Shown piece after piece: positions 31,465-38,721 of a stretch of DNA of 64,000 nt. Where the stretch lies: NCBI RefSeq assembly GCF_030814815.1, contig NZ_JAUSVR010000002.1, forward strand, positions 310,001-374,000. The letters run 5' to 3'. A program made the translations under genes and the position numbers. The first letter of the stretch is position 1; every line of letters starts with the position of its first letter. Source of the DNA: Ancylobacter amanitiformis (lineage in GTDB: Bacteria > Pseudomonadota > Alphaproteobacteria > Rhizobiales > Xanthobacteraceae). The notes beneath the pieces were generated by a model that saw only the letters and a list, made by a program, of their open reading frames with translations, was not told where the DNA came from and searched no databases.

Positions 31465-32975
31465 GCCCGCGCTCCCGACATCGCCGCGATGAAGCTCTGT
31501 TCCGAGAAGTTGGGCCATGCGAGGTCTCCGAGGGCTTGCCCGTTGACGAAGGATACGACGCGGGTGGAGAGGTCCGCGATCTCGATAAGGTCGGAGGAGG
31601 CGACGAGGATCGCGGTGCCCTCGGCAGCGAGTCCGCGCAACAGATCGTGGATCTCGCGCTTGGCGCCGATGTCGACGCCCTCGGTCGGCTCGACGAAGAT
31701 CATCAGGCGATAGCGTCCCTTGGCCCCGTAGAGCCATTTGCCAATGGATATCTTCTGCTTGTTGCCGCCCGACAGTTCGCCGACCACCTGCTCGGTCGAG
31801 GAGGCCTTGACGGACAGGCGCCCCATCACGGCCCGCGCCTCGGTGCTCTCGCGGCGCGGGCTGAGAATGCCGAAGGCACGGTAGGCTCCGGCTTCGGGAT
31901 GAACCATCGCAAGGTTTTCGCGCGCGCTCCACTCGCCGATCAGCGAATGGATCATGCGGTGGTCGGGCACGAAGGCGACGCCGCGCCGGCGCATCTCGTG
32001 GGCGGCGATGCGTGGCACCGTTTCCTCCCCCAGCCGCAGCGTGCCCCCTTGCAGGTCCGGCGCGTCGTAGAGCGAGCGGGCAAAGGCGAAATGGCCGGAG
32101 CCGGTGAGCCCGATGAGGCCGACAATCTCGCCGGCGCGGATGTGGAACGAGGAGACCCGCGCCTCCGGAATGTTCCAGTCCGACACCTCGACGACCGGCG
32201 GGCCGAGCGCCTCGCTCCGCCGGTCCTGTGCGCCGCCGTCGGACGGGCCGTGCCCGCGCTGAAGCATGAGCGAGGTCAACTGGCCTTCCGTCGCCCCGGC
32301 GGCCGGGAAGGTTCGGATGAGCCGGCCGTCGCGCAGCACCGTGATGCGGTCGGACAGGGCGATGATCTCGGACAGGAAATGGCTGATCAGCACCACGCCG
32401 ACACCCTGCGCGGGCAGGCGGCGGATGATCGCCCAGAGCCGCTCCTTCTCGCGCGCCGGCAGCGTCGCGGTCGGCTCGTCGAGAATGAGGATGCGGATGC
32501 GCCCGCGCAGCGCGCGGACGATCTCGATGATCTTCTGGTCGGCATAGGGCAACGTCTCGACCGGCTGGTCGAGGTCGATGGTAAGGTCGGGGAACCAGCG
32601 CGCCAGCAAGGCACGGGCCTGATCACGCAGCGCACCGCGCCGGACGATGCCGCCGGGATAGCGCGGCTCGCCGCCGAGCAGGATGTTCTCCGCCCCCGTG
32701 AGGCTCGGCACCAGGCTGCCTTCCTGCGAGACATGGGCGATGCCGCGCGCCAGCGCCTCACCCGGCGAGGCGAGGCTCACCTTCTCGCCGTCCAGCGTCA
32801 TCCGGCCCTCGCTGGGCAGCCGGCTGCCACCGAGGATGGAGACCAGCGTGGTCTTGCCCGCGCCGTTCTCGCCGATCAGGCCATGGACCTCATCCGTGCG
32901 GAAGGCGACGCTGACGCGGTCGAGGGCCCGCGTGCCGGGATAGTCCATGATGATGTCGGTGAGTTCGATGGCCAT
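31461..32975 (-). CDS. Sugar ABC transporter ATPase, duplicated (RbsA/MglA-like)
   Basis: The 504-aa protein has two fused nucleotide-binding domains. Domain 1 shows Walker A GENGAGKTT and Walker B RILILDEPTATLP. Its LSGGQ-equivalent is degenerate (VETLPYADQKIIEI), as usual for this family. Domain 2 has a degenerate Walker A (GLTGSGHFAFARSL), signature VGELSGGNKQKISI and FVEPTEGVD. Such asymmetric domains are normal in RbsA/MglA. The start 32975 has GGAGGC about 10 bases upstream. It energises the importer encoded by its neighbours. Confidence 0.92.
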   Translation of the reverse strand: MAIELTDIIMDYPGTRALDRVSVAFRTDEVHGLIGENGAGKTTLVSILGGSRLPSEGRMTLDGEKVSLASPGEALARGIAHVSQEGSLVPSLTGAENILLGGEPRYPGGIVRRGALRDQARALLARWFPDLTIDLDQPVETLPYADQKIIEIVRALRGRIRILILDEPTATLPAREKERLWAIIRRLPAQGVGVVLISHFLSEIIALSDRITVLRDGRLIRTFPAAGATEGQLTSLMLQRGHGPSDGGAQDRRSEALGPPVVEVSDWNIPEARVSSFHIRAGEIVGLIGLTGSGHFAFARSLYDAPDLQGGTLRLGEETVPRIAAHEMRRRGVAFVPDHRMIHSLIGEWSARENLAMVHPEAGAYRAFGILSPRRESTEARAVMGRLSVKASSTEQVVGELSGGNKQKISIGKWLYGAKGRYRLMIFVEPTEGVDIGAKREIHDLLRGLAAEGTAILVASSDLIEIADLSTRVVSFVNGQALGDLAWPNFSEQSFIAAMSGARA

Positions 32976-33037
32976 GGCCGCTGCCTCCACTGCCGAAAGG
33001 GGACGACCGGCGCCGCGACGCGCCGGCCGTCAGACGC

Positions 33038-33994
33038 TCACTTCGGGAGGAAGTCCTTGCAGTTCGCCTTGGTGACGAGCGGCGCGTCGAGATAGACGAC
33101 CTTGGAGGGGATGACGTCGGCGGCGGGCTTCTTCTCGACGACGATGTCCTCGATCCACTCGCCGGTCTGCGCGCCCATCTTCTCGAAGGGCTGGCTGATG
33201 GTGGCGATCATCTGGCTGCCGGGCTTGCAGACCTCGGCGATCGCCTGCGGGTGGCCGTCAATGCCGATGACCTTGGCGTGGGTGTTGCCGCCCGCCTTCA
33301 GCGCGTTCAGCGCCGCCTGCGCCGGCTCGTCCCACGGCGCCCAAACGCCATCGATCTGGTCGCCGAACCGCGTGACATAGTCCTGCATCGAGCGGGTCGT
33401 GTCCTCGAAGAAGGCGGTGTAGTCGATATTGTGCTCGGCGAGCACCTTCACGTCGGGGTACTCCTTGAGCACGGTTGCCATGGTCTCGCCGCGCTTGCGG
33501 GTGCCGTGGTGCTCGGCCATGCGCAGGAAGATGATCTTCGGGTTCTTGCCGAGTTCGTTGAGGAAGAAGGGCGAGACGGTCGCGCTCATCGCCCAGTTGT
33601 TGGTGGTGACATCGACCAGAGTGCCGTCGACCGAGCCGCTGTCGACGGTGAAGATCGGAATCTTCTGCGCGACGGCTTCCTTGATCGCCGCGGAGGAGGC
33701 GCGCAGATCGGCCATGGAAATGATGATGGCGCCGACGCCGCGCGACGCCGCGTCCTGGATGTTGGCGGCGGTCTTCTCGCCGGAGCCGCCGCTGTCGAGA
33801 TAGGCGACCTTCCAGTCGGACTTGCCGGTTTCCTTCAGCCAGGCCTGGAAGCCGGCCTTCACGCGCTGCTCGGACTGGGCGGCGGCGTTGGAATGGACCC
33901 AGGCGATGTCCAGCGCGAAGGCCGGTACCGCCGCCATGACGGAGGCGACGGCGACAGCACTGAGGACACAGTTCTTCATTGCTCGAAATGGCAT
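33038..33994 (-). CDS. Sugar ABC transporter substrate-binding protein
   Basis: The 318-aa periplasmic protein has a signal peptide (hydrophobic VLSAVAVASVMAAVPAF, then A-L-D) and a RbsB/MglB-type fold: ALDIAWVHSNAAAQ, AASRGVGAIIISMADLRASS, PIFTVDSGSVDGT, IDGVWAPWDEPAQAALNALK and IGIDGHPQAI. The first ATG (33994) has GGGAGAG upstream; a second ATG at 33979 would also leave a signal peptide. It is the first gene of the ten-gene operon. Ligand not identifiable; family members bind ribose, galactose, rhamnose, xylitol or erythritol. Confidence 0.92.
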   Translation of the reverse strand: MPFRAMKNCVLSAVAVASVMAAVPAFALDIAWVHSNAAAQSEQRVKAGFQAWLKETGKSDWKVAYLDSGGSGEKTAANIQDAASRGVGAIIISMADLRASSAAIKEAVAQKIPIFTVDSGSVDGTLVDVTTNNWAMSATVSPFFLNELGKNPKIIFLRMAEHHGTRKRGETMATVLKEYPDVKVLAEHNIDYTAFFEDTTRSMQDYVTRFGDQIDGVWAPWDEPAQAALNALKAGGNTHAKVIGIDGHPQAIAEVCKPGSQMIATISQPFEKMGAQTGEWIEDIVVEKKPAADVIPSKVVYLDAPLVTKANCKDFLPK

Positions 33995-34083
33995 TTTACA
34001 GTCTCTCCCTAACTGCGCCTGGTGGCGCAGGATCTGCCGACCGCCTCTGTCGGGCGTTGCGGAGAGGCTATTTCAGGCTCGAT

Positions 34084-34110
34084 ACAAACGTCAAGACGAA
34101 TTACATTTGT
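34084..34110. promoter_or_regulatory. Candidate SorC-family operator
   Basis: ACAAACGT (34084-34091) and ACATTTGT (34103-34110) form an inverted repeat with 7 of 8 matches. It lies 12 bp upstream of the regulator start and about 90 bp upstream of the transporter operon, so it is well placed to control both. Confidence 0.45.
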
Positions 34111-34121
34111 TACGAGGGATG

Positions 34122-35120
34122 ATGGACGAGACCGACGATACGCTCATGGTGAAGGCCGCCTGGCTCTACCATGTGGGGGGCCTGAACCAGGCCGAGACCG
34201 CCGAACGGCTTGGTCTGACGCGGGCCCGCGTGAACCGCCTGCTCGCCGACGCGCTGGAAGAGGGCGTGGTGTCGATCACGGTCGACCGCCAGCTCGCCGG
34301 CATGGTGCCGGTTGAGGAAGCACTGCGCCGGCGCTTCGGGCTCGACTTCTGCCAGGCGACGCCCGCGCTCGATCTCGGCCTCGATCGCCAGCCGGCAACG
34401 GATAAGGGCGACAGGGCGGGCCTCTCCCCGGCCCAGAAGGTGGCTTTCCGCGCGGTTGGGTTGCTCGGCGCCAACCATCTGCGCGCCCATCTCGCCCGTG
34501 ATGAGCCGGCGACGGTCGGGCTCGGCTGGGGCCGGACGCTGGAGCAGATGACGCTGCATATGGCGGGGGTCAGCGCGCCGAACGCGCGGTTCATCTCGCT
34601 GATGGGCTCGCTGACCGCCAATTCGGCCTTCAACCCGTTCGAACTCGTCCACACACTGGCCAAGCGTACCGGTGGCGAGGGTTATTTCCTGCCCGTGCCC
34701 TTCATCGCCGACACGGTGGAGGACAAGCAGGTGCTGCTCTCGCAGCGGCAGGTGGCGAAGGCGCTCGCCATCGCCGAAACCGCGACGTTGTGCATGATCA
34801 GCGTCGGAGAACTGGAGGAAAGCGCGCTGCTGCGCCGACAGGGCATGCTCACCGCCGCGGATCTCGACAGCCTGCACGCGGCCGGTGCCGTGGGCGACAC
34901 CAACGGCATCTTCTTCGATGCGAATGGCCGCCCGGTCGATCATCCGCTGAACAAGCGCACCATCGCCGTGCCGTTCGACGTGCTGCGCGATCTCAATGTC
35001 GTGCTGATGGTCGCGAGCCCCGAGAAAACCCGCGCTGCCGCCGCGCTGCTCGCCAGCGGGATCGTCAACGGCCTCATCATCGATGGCGACGCCGCACTAA
35101 AGATGATGGATCGGACGTGA
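34122..35120 (+). CDS. SorC/DeoR-family sugar-binding transcriptional regulator
   Basis: This 332-aa regulator has the N-terminal HTH VKAAWLYHVGGLNQAETAER followed by LGLTRARVNRLLADA, and a C-terminal sugar-phosphate-binding domain (VGLGWGRTLEQMTLHM; SVGELEESALLRRQGML; GAVGDTNGIFFDANG; IAVPFDVLRDLNVVLMVA). The GAxGDx motif is typical of the SorC effector domain. Start ATG 34122 or 34119; GAGGG precedes. Divergence from the transporter/kinase operon makes it the operon's likely repressor or activator, responding to a phosphorylated sugar formed by the FGGY kinase. Confidence 0.92.
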   Translation: MDETDDTLMVKAAWLYHVGGLNQAETAERLGLTRARVNRLLADALEEGVVSITVDRQLAGMVPVEEALRRRFGLDFCQATPALDLGLDRQPATDKGDRAGLSPAQKVAFRAVGLLGANHLRAHLARDEPATVGLGWGRTLEQMTLHMAGVSAPNARFISLMGSLTANSAFNPFELVHTLAKRTGGEGYFLPVPFIADTVEDKQVLLSQRQVAKALAIAETATLCMISVGELEESALLRRQGMLTAADLDSLHAAGAVGDTNGIFFDANGRPVDHPLNKRTIAVPFDVLRDLNVVLMVASPEKTRAAAALLASGIVNGLIIDGDAALKMMDRT

Positions 35121-35504
35121 GAAAAAAAGCACCATCTAAATATTATAAAATATACGAGATGATTATTTTTCCATAGCAACATGAAAAGAAAATAATCCAA
35201 CAATTTAAAATAATATATATTTTGATTGATCTGCGAAGTGTGGCCGCGCAATCAAATGTAGGCCGGCGATACCTTGCGACATGACTGTAATTTCCGGGGT
35301 GTCTGGGCTGTTTTATACGATGGCGCGCAGGGTCCGGCCCGAAAATTGAATATACGGCGCCCGCGTGCGACACGGTCGGGGGATCGCCGCAACGCTCAAT
35401 TTCGGATGGTCGAGGCCCTCGCCAAGCATCTGAATCTGGACGTTACGGCCGAGTTCGCCGCTTGCCTGCCGTTGCCCGCCGCATGGCCCGCCGTGCCGTT
35501 CGCC
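35121..35504. other. Gene-free spacer with an unusually AT-rich start
   Basis: No gene is supported in these 384 bases. Positions 35120-35230 are strongly AT-rich in an otherwise GC-rich window. They contain GATTATTTT (35161-35169) and AAAATAATC (35189-35197), a 9-bp inverted repeat. From about 35240 the composition returns to normal. Confidence 0.5.
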
Positions 35505-36323
35505 CTATACCGGCGGCACGCCGGGCACCTCGTAGGTCCACACCCGGAACGACTTCAGCACGTGGGGGCCGAACGAGTTGACCAGCGGGATGTCGGCGGC
35601 ATCGCGGCCGCGGGCGACGACGATGCGGCCGATCCGCCGCACATTGTTGCGCGGGTCGAACGTGTGCCAGGCGCCGTCGAGAAACACCTCGATCCAGGCG
35701 CTGAAATCCATCGGGTCGACCACCGGCACGCCGATATCGCCGAGATGGCCGTTGACGTAGCGCGCGGGAATGTTGAGGCAGCGGCAGAAGGCGACGGCGA
35801 GATGGGCGAAGTCGCGGCAGACGCCGACGCGCTCGTGATAGGTCTCGAAGGCCGAGCGCGTGGAGCGCGCCTGCATGTAGTCGAAGCGGATATGGTTATG
35901 GACGAAATCGCAGATCGCCTGCACCCGTCCCCAACCCGGCGCCAGCGTGCCGAACAGGTCCCACGCGGTCTGGCTGAGGCGATCGGTTTCGCAATAGCGG
36001 CTGCCCATGAGATAGGTCAGGCAGGCATCGGGAAGTTCCGGCACCGGCATTTCCCGCGCATCGGGAAACAACCCGTCCAGCCGGCCGTCATCCTCGATCG
36101 TGGCATCGCCCCAGATGGTCAGGTCGCCCGCCGGCGCCACCAGCCGCAGGCAGCGGTTGCCGAACAGGTCGAGATAGGTGGATGTGGCGACCTGCGGAGT
36201 GGTGAGAACGGTTTCGGGCGCCCGGATATCGGCGGCGCGATCCTCATGCACGGAAAGAAGGCAGACGAGCGCTGTGGGCTGCTGGCAGTTCAGCGTGATC
36301 TCGTAACCGTAGCGAATGAGCAT
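35505..36323 (-). CDS. Transglutaminase-like cysteine peptidase family protein
   Basis: The 272-aa protein has the bacterial transglutaminase N-terminal beta domain (LIRYGYEITLNCQQPTALVC) and the catalytic core. Cys lies in RVGVCRDFAHLAVAFCR, His in DFSAWIEVFLDGAWHTFDP (the first half carries the conserved Trp) and Asp in FDPRNN. Start 36323 has AGGAA about 6 bases upstream. The open frame continues further up without support. Such proteins are usually cytoplasmic peptidase/amidase-like enzymes encoded with circularly permuted ATP-grasp genes; none is adjacent here, so the role is unknown. Confidence 0.85.
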   Translation of the reverse strand: MLIRYGYEITLNCQQPTALVCLLSVHEDRAADIRAPETVLTTPQVATSTYLDLFGNRCLRLVAPAGDLTIWGDATIEDDGRLDGLFPDAREMPVPELPDACLTYLMGSRYCETDRLSQTAWDLFGTLAPGWGRVQAICDFVHNHIRFDYMQARSTRSAFETYHERVGVCRDFAHLAVAFCRCLNIPARYVNGHLGDIGVPVVDPMDFSAWIEVFLDGAWHTFDPRNNVRRIGRIVVARGRDAADIPLVNSFGPHVLKSFRVWTYEVPGVPPV

Positions 36324-36629
36324 GAAGGGTTCCTGGAGCGTCGATCGGTTTGCCGGACATCGGCTTTCGTCACGATACAGACACAGGTGCCGGCCGTCCG
36401 GATAAACCCGAGGCGTGCCAACGAAAACTGCGTCCTGCGCGCGTCTGTCGGTAAGGACGTAACTGGAACGGCCCCCCGCAGCTTCCGCGCGGCCGCGCGG
36501 CTCCGTCCGCCGCGCGGAAGCTGGGGAACCGCGTTCCGCAACGACTGGTGAATGCCGGGCTCGAAACGCGACGACATGGGCCGCGAGCACAGCCATATTG
36601 GCGGGATCAAGCGGCCCGAAACCTGGCGC

Positions 36630-36674
36630 AAGGTCCTAGGTGGCAAGGTCCTAGGTGGCAAGGTCCTAGGTGGA
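36630..36674. repeat. Three tandem 15-bp repeats
   Basis: AAGGTCCTAGGTGGC occurs at 36630-36644 and 36645-36659, and with a final A at 36660-36674. Each unit holds the palindrome CCTAGG. The last unit contains the TAG stop and final codons of the MFS gene, so the array starts inside that gene and runs into the 3' flank. Confidence 0.9.
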
Positions 36675-37901
36675 GAGAGACCCCGCCCGCGGCCGGCGGC
36701 GGGTCACATATCCCAGCACGCCATCGGCGAGGATCGCCAGCACCAGCGCGAGGGCGCCATAGCCGAACAGCAGGCGGTAGCTGCCGCCGGACATGGCGAA
36801 GAGATAGGAATAGCCATAGCCCGCCAGCGCCTGGAAGGTGGCGAAGATGATGGTCGCCCGGCTCCAGGCGGCAGCCTGCGCGGCGTGGTCGCCCGGCAGC
36901 AGGTGGTGCATCTTGTGCAGCACCAGCGGCACGATGCCGGGTGGAAAGGTGCCGATCACCAGCGTGGCGATGGCGACCGCCGCCAGATGCGGGTCGAATA
37001 GCAGGGTGCCGAGCGCGATGGCCTGAACACCCAGCAGCAGGCGCAGCGCACGGGCCGAGCCCAGCCGGTCGCCCATCTGGCCATAGACCACCGGTCCAAG
37101 AATGGCGCCGATGCCATAGACCACCCAGATGAGCGCGCCGACATGCGCGCCCTGTCCCAGCCCGCGCGCGACATAATCGGCCAGAAACACCATGGCCGGC
37201 ACCAGCCCCACCGCCATGAGCCCGTATTGGCCATAAAGCACCTTCAGCGCCAGGGCGGGGCGGGGCTCCGCCGTCGCGCGTCCGGGGAGCTCAGCCGCCG
37301 GGCTGTTGCGGGGCCAGCCGGCCCAGCTCAGGGCGATGAGGGCGAAGGACAGGGCGGCGAGGCCCAGCCAGGTCGCCCGGAGACCCCAGTGCAGCAGGAA
37401 CGGAACAACGGTGCCCGAGGCGGCAATGCCGAGGCCGATGCCGAGAAAGATGGCCCCGCCGGCCAGCCCGCGCCGTGCGGGCGGAATGTGCGGCATGAGC
37501 GTCGCCGCCACCAGCACCATGATCGTGCCGCCCGTCACGCCCGAGAGCAGCCGCCAGCCGAAGAACCACGCCTCGGAGAGCGGGAAGGCGCAGGCGAGGA
37601 AGGACAGCGCGGTGAGCAGCATCATCACCTTGAGCACCGCGACATTGCCGAAGCGGTGGCCGAGCGCGCGGGCGATGATGGCGCCGACCAGATAGCCCGC
37701 CAGATTGGCGGCGCCGAGATAGATCACCCGGTCCGCGGTGAACCAGCCCGCCTCGATGAGAGGGGGAATGAGCGGGGTATAGGCGAAGCGGGCGAGGCCG
37801 ATGCCGATCATGCTGGCGCAGAAGCCGGCCATCACGGCGGCCCAGGGCAGGGGTTCCCTGCCGGGGCGGGAAGGCTCGGAGGGAGCGGCGTTGCGGGTCA
37901 T
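36666..37901 (-). CDS. MFS transporter, YbfB/YjiJ type
   Basis: This 411-aa protein has about 12 hydrophobic segments. It begins LPWAAVMAGFCASMIGIGLA then RFAYTPLIPPLIEAGWF, the hallmark start of YbfB/YjiJ permeases, and has the MFS loop GHRFGNVAV in place of the usual GxLaDrxGrr. It is divergent from a TetR gene with three palindromes between them, the classic layout of a repressor-controlled exporter. Substrate unknown. The stop codon lies in the last unit of the 15-bp tandem repeat. Confidence 0.9.
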   Translation of the reverse strand: MTRNAAPSEPSRPGREPLPWAAVMAGFCASMIGIGLARFAYTPLIPPLIEAGWFTADRVIYLGAANLAGYLVGAIIARALGHRFGNVAVLKVMMLLTALSFLACAFPLSEAWFFGWRLLSGVTGGTIMVLVAATLMPHIPPARRGLAGGAIFLGIGLGIAASGTVVPFLLHWGLRATWLGLAALSFALIALSWAGWPRNSPAAELPGRATAEPRPALALKVLYGQYGLMAVGLVPAMVFLADYVARGLGQGAHVGALIWVVYGIGAILGPVVYGQMGDRLGSARALRLLLGVQAIALGTLLFDPHLAAVAIATLVIGTFPPGIVPLVLHKMHHLLPGDHAAQAAAWSRATIIFATFQALAGYGYSYLFAMSGGSYRLLFGYGALALVLAILADGVLGYVTRRRPRAGSLST

Positions 37902-37953
37902 GGTGACCTCTCTCGCAGATGCCGGCGCGGCGCCCTCGCGGGCGGCGCCATTT

Positions 37954-38005
37954 TTGACACCATTGTCATTTTTGACGATATCGTCAAATTTGACATCAGT
38001 GTCAA
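37954..38005. promoter_or_regulatory. Three phased 16-bp palindromic operators
   Basis: TTGACACCATTGTCAT (37954-37969), TTGACGATATCGTCAA (37972-37987, perfect) and TTGACATCAGTGTCAA (37990-38005, perfect arms) share the form TTGAC-N6-GTCAA. They are spaced exactly 18 bp centre to centre. They lie between the divergent MFS and TetR genes and are the probable TetR binding sites. Confidence 0.8.
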
Positions 38006-38014
38006 TCATGCGAT

Positions 38015-38048
<34 letters not shown>

Positions 38049-38106
38049 GCGTGCGCGAAGCGTTCGGGTGTTCGGGCGTCTGGAATTTCGGGGAGGCGAG
38101 GCGGCC

Positions 38107-38682
38107 ATGGCCGGGGTCCGGCAGTTCGACGAGGAGCGCCTGCTGGCGGACGCGCTGGCCCAGTTCTGGCGCAAGGGCTATGCGGCCACCTCCATGCAGG
38201 AACTGGCCGCGGCGAGCGGCGTGCAGCGCGGCTCGCTCTACAATGCCTATGGCGGCAAGGAAGCGCTGTTCATCGCCGCCTATCGCCGCTATCAGGCGCG
38301 CTATATCGAGGGTGTCCGGCGCGCCCTCGCGCCGCCCGATCTGCGCGCGGCGCTGACCGGGCTGTTCGCGTTCAGCATCGATTACATCCGCACGGAACGC
38401 CGGGGCTGCCTCACCACCAAGACGGCCATTGACGAGGAGGCCGGCAGTCCCGCCATCCGCGCGGCGCTGCGCCAGCAGATGGGCGATCTCCACGCCTGCC
38501 TGGTCGAGCGGCTGTCGCGATCCGCACCGGCACTGCGTCTGCCGGTGGAGACGACGGCCGATCTCATCGTCACCCAGACGCGGGGCATCGTGGTGATGGA
38601 GCGCATCCACGATGACCCCGCCCGGCTGAAGGCCGGCGCCGACGCGCTGGTGGGCCTTCTGCTGAAGGAAGCCGGCGCATAG
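38107..38682 (+). CDS. TetR/AcrR-family transcriptional regulator
   Basis: This 191-aa repressor has the N-terminal HTH FDEERLLADALAQFWRKGYA followed by TSMQELAAASGVQRGSLYNA YGGKEAL (typical TetR recognition helix), and a TetR_C-type ligand domain. It ends in LVGLLLKEAGA. The ATG at 38107 is internal to a longer open frame that runs through the microsatellite; translation from there is not supported. It is divergent from the MFS gene, with the three palindromes between them. Confidence 0.9.
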   Translation: MAGVRQFDEERLLADALAQFWRKGYAATSMQELAAASGVQRGSLYNAYGGKEALFIAAYRRYQARYIEGVRRALAPPDLRAALTGLFAFSIDYIRTERRGCLTTKTAIDEEAGSPAIRAALRQQMGDLHACLVERLSRSAPALRLPVETTADLIVTQTRGIVVMERIHDDPARLKAGADALVGLLLKEAGA

Positions 38683-38705
38683 GCGCGCGCCTCGCGGGCG
38701 CGCGC
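38683..38705. terminator. Bidirectional hairpin between convergent genes
   Basis: GCGCGCGCC (38683-38691) pairs with GGCGCGCGC (38697-38705) around a five-base loop, directly after the tetR stop and 17 bp from the stop of the convergent oxidoreductase. No T-run. Confidence 0.5.
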
Positions 38706-38721
38706 TTCTGGCCGTGCCGGA

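Noticed and set aside
35143..35373. Small minus-strand gene in the AT-rich spacer
   Set aside because: No RBS, no family resemblance and Tyr/Ile-rich translation typical of AT-rich noncoding DNA.
36630..36674. Transposon end or CRISPR repeat
   Set aside because: Three contiguous 15-bp units without spacers, inverted ends or a transposase nearby.
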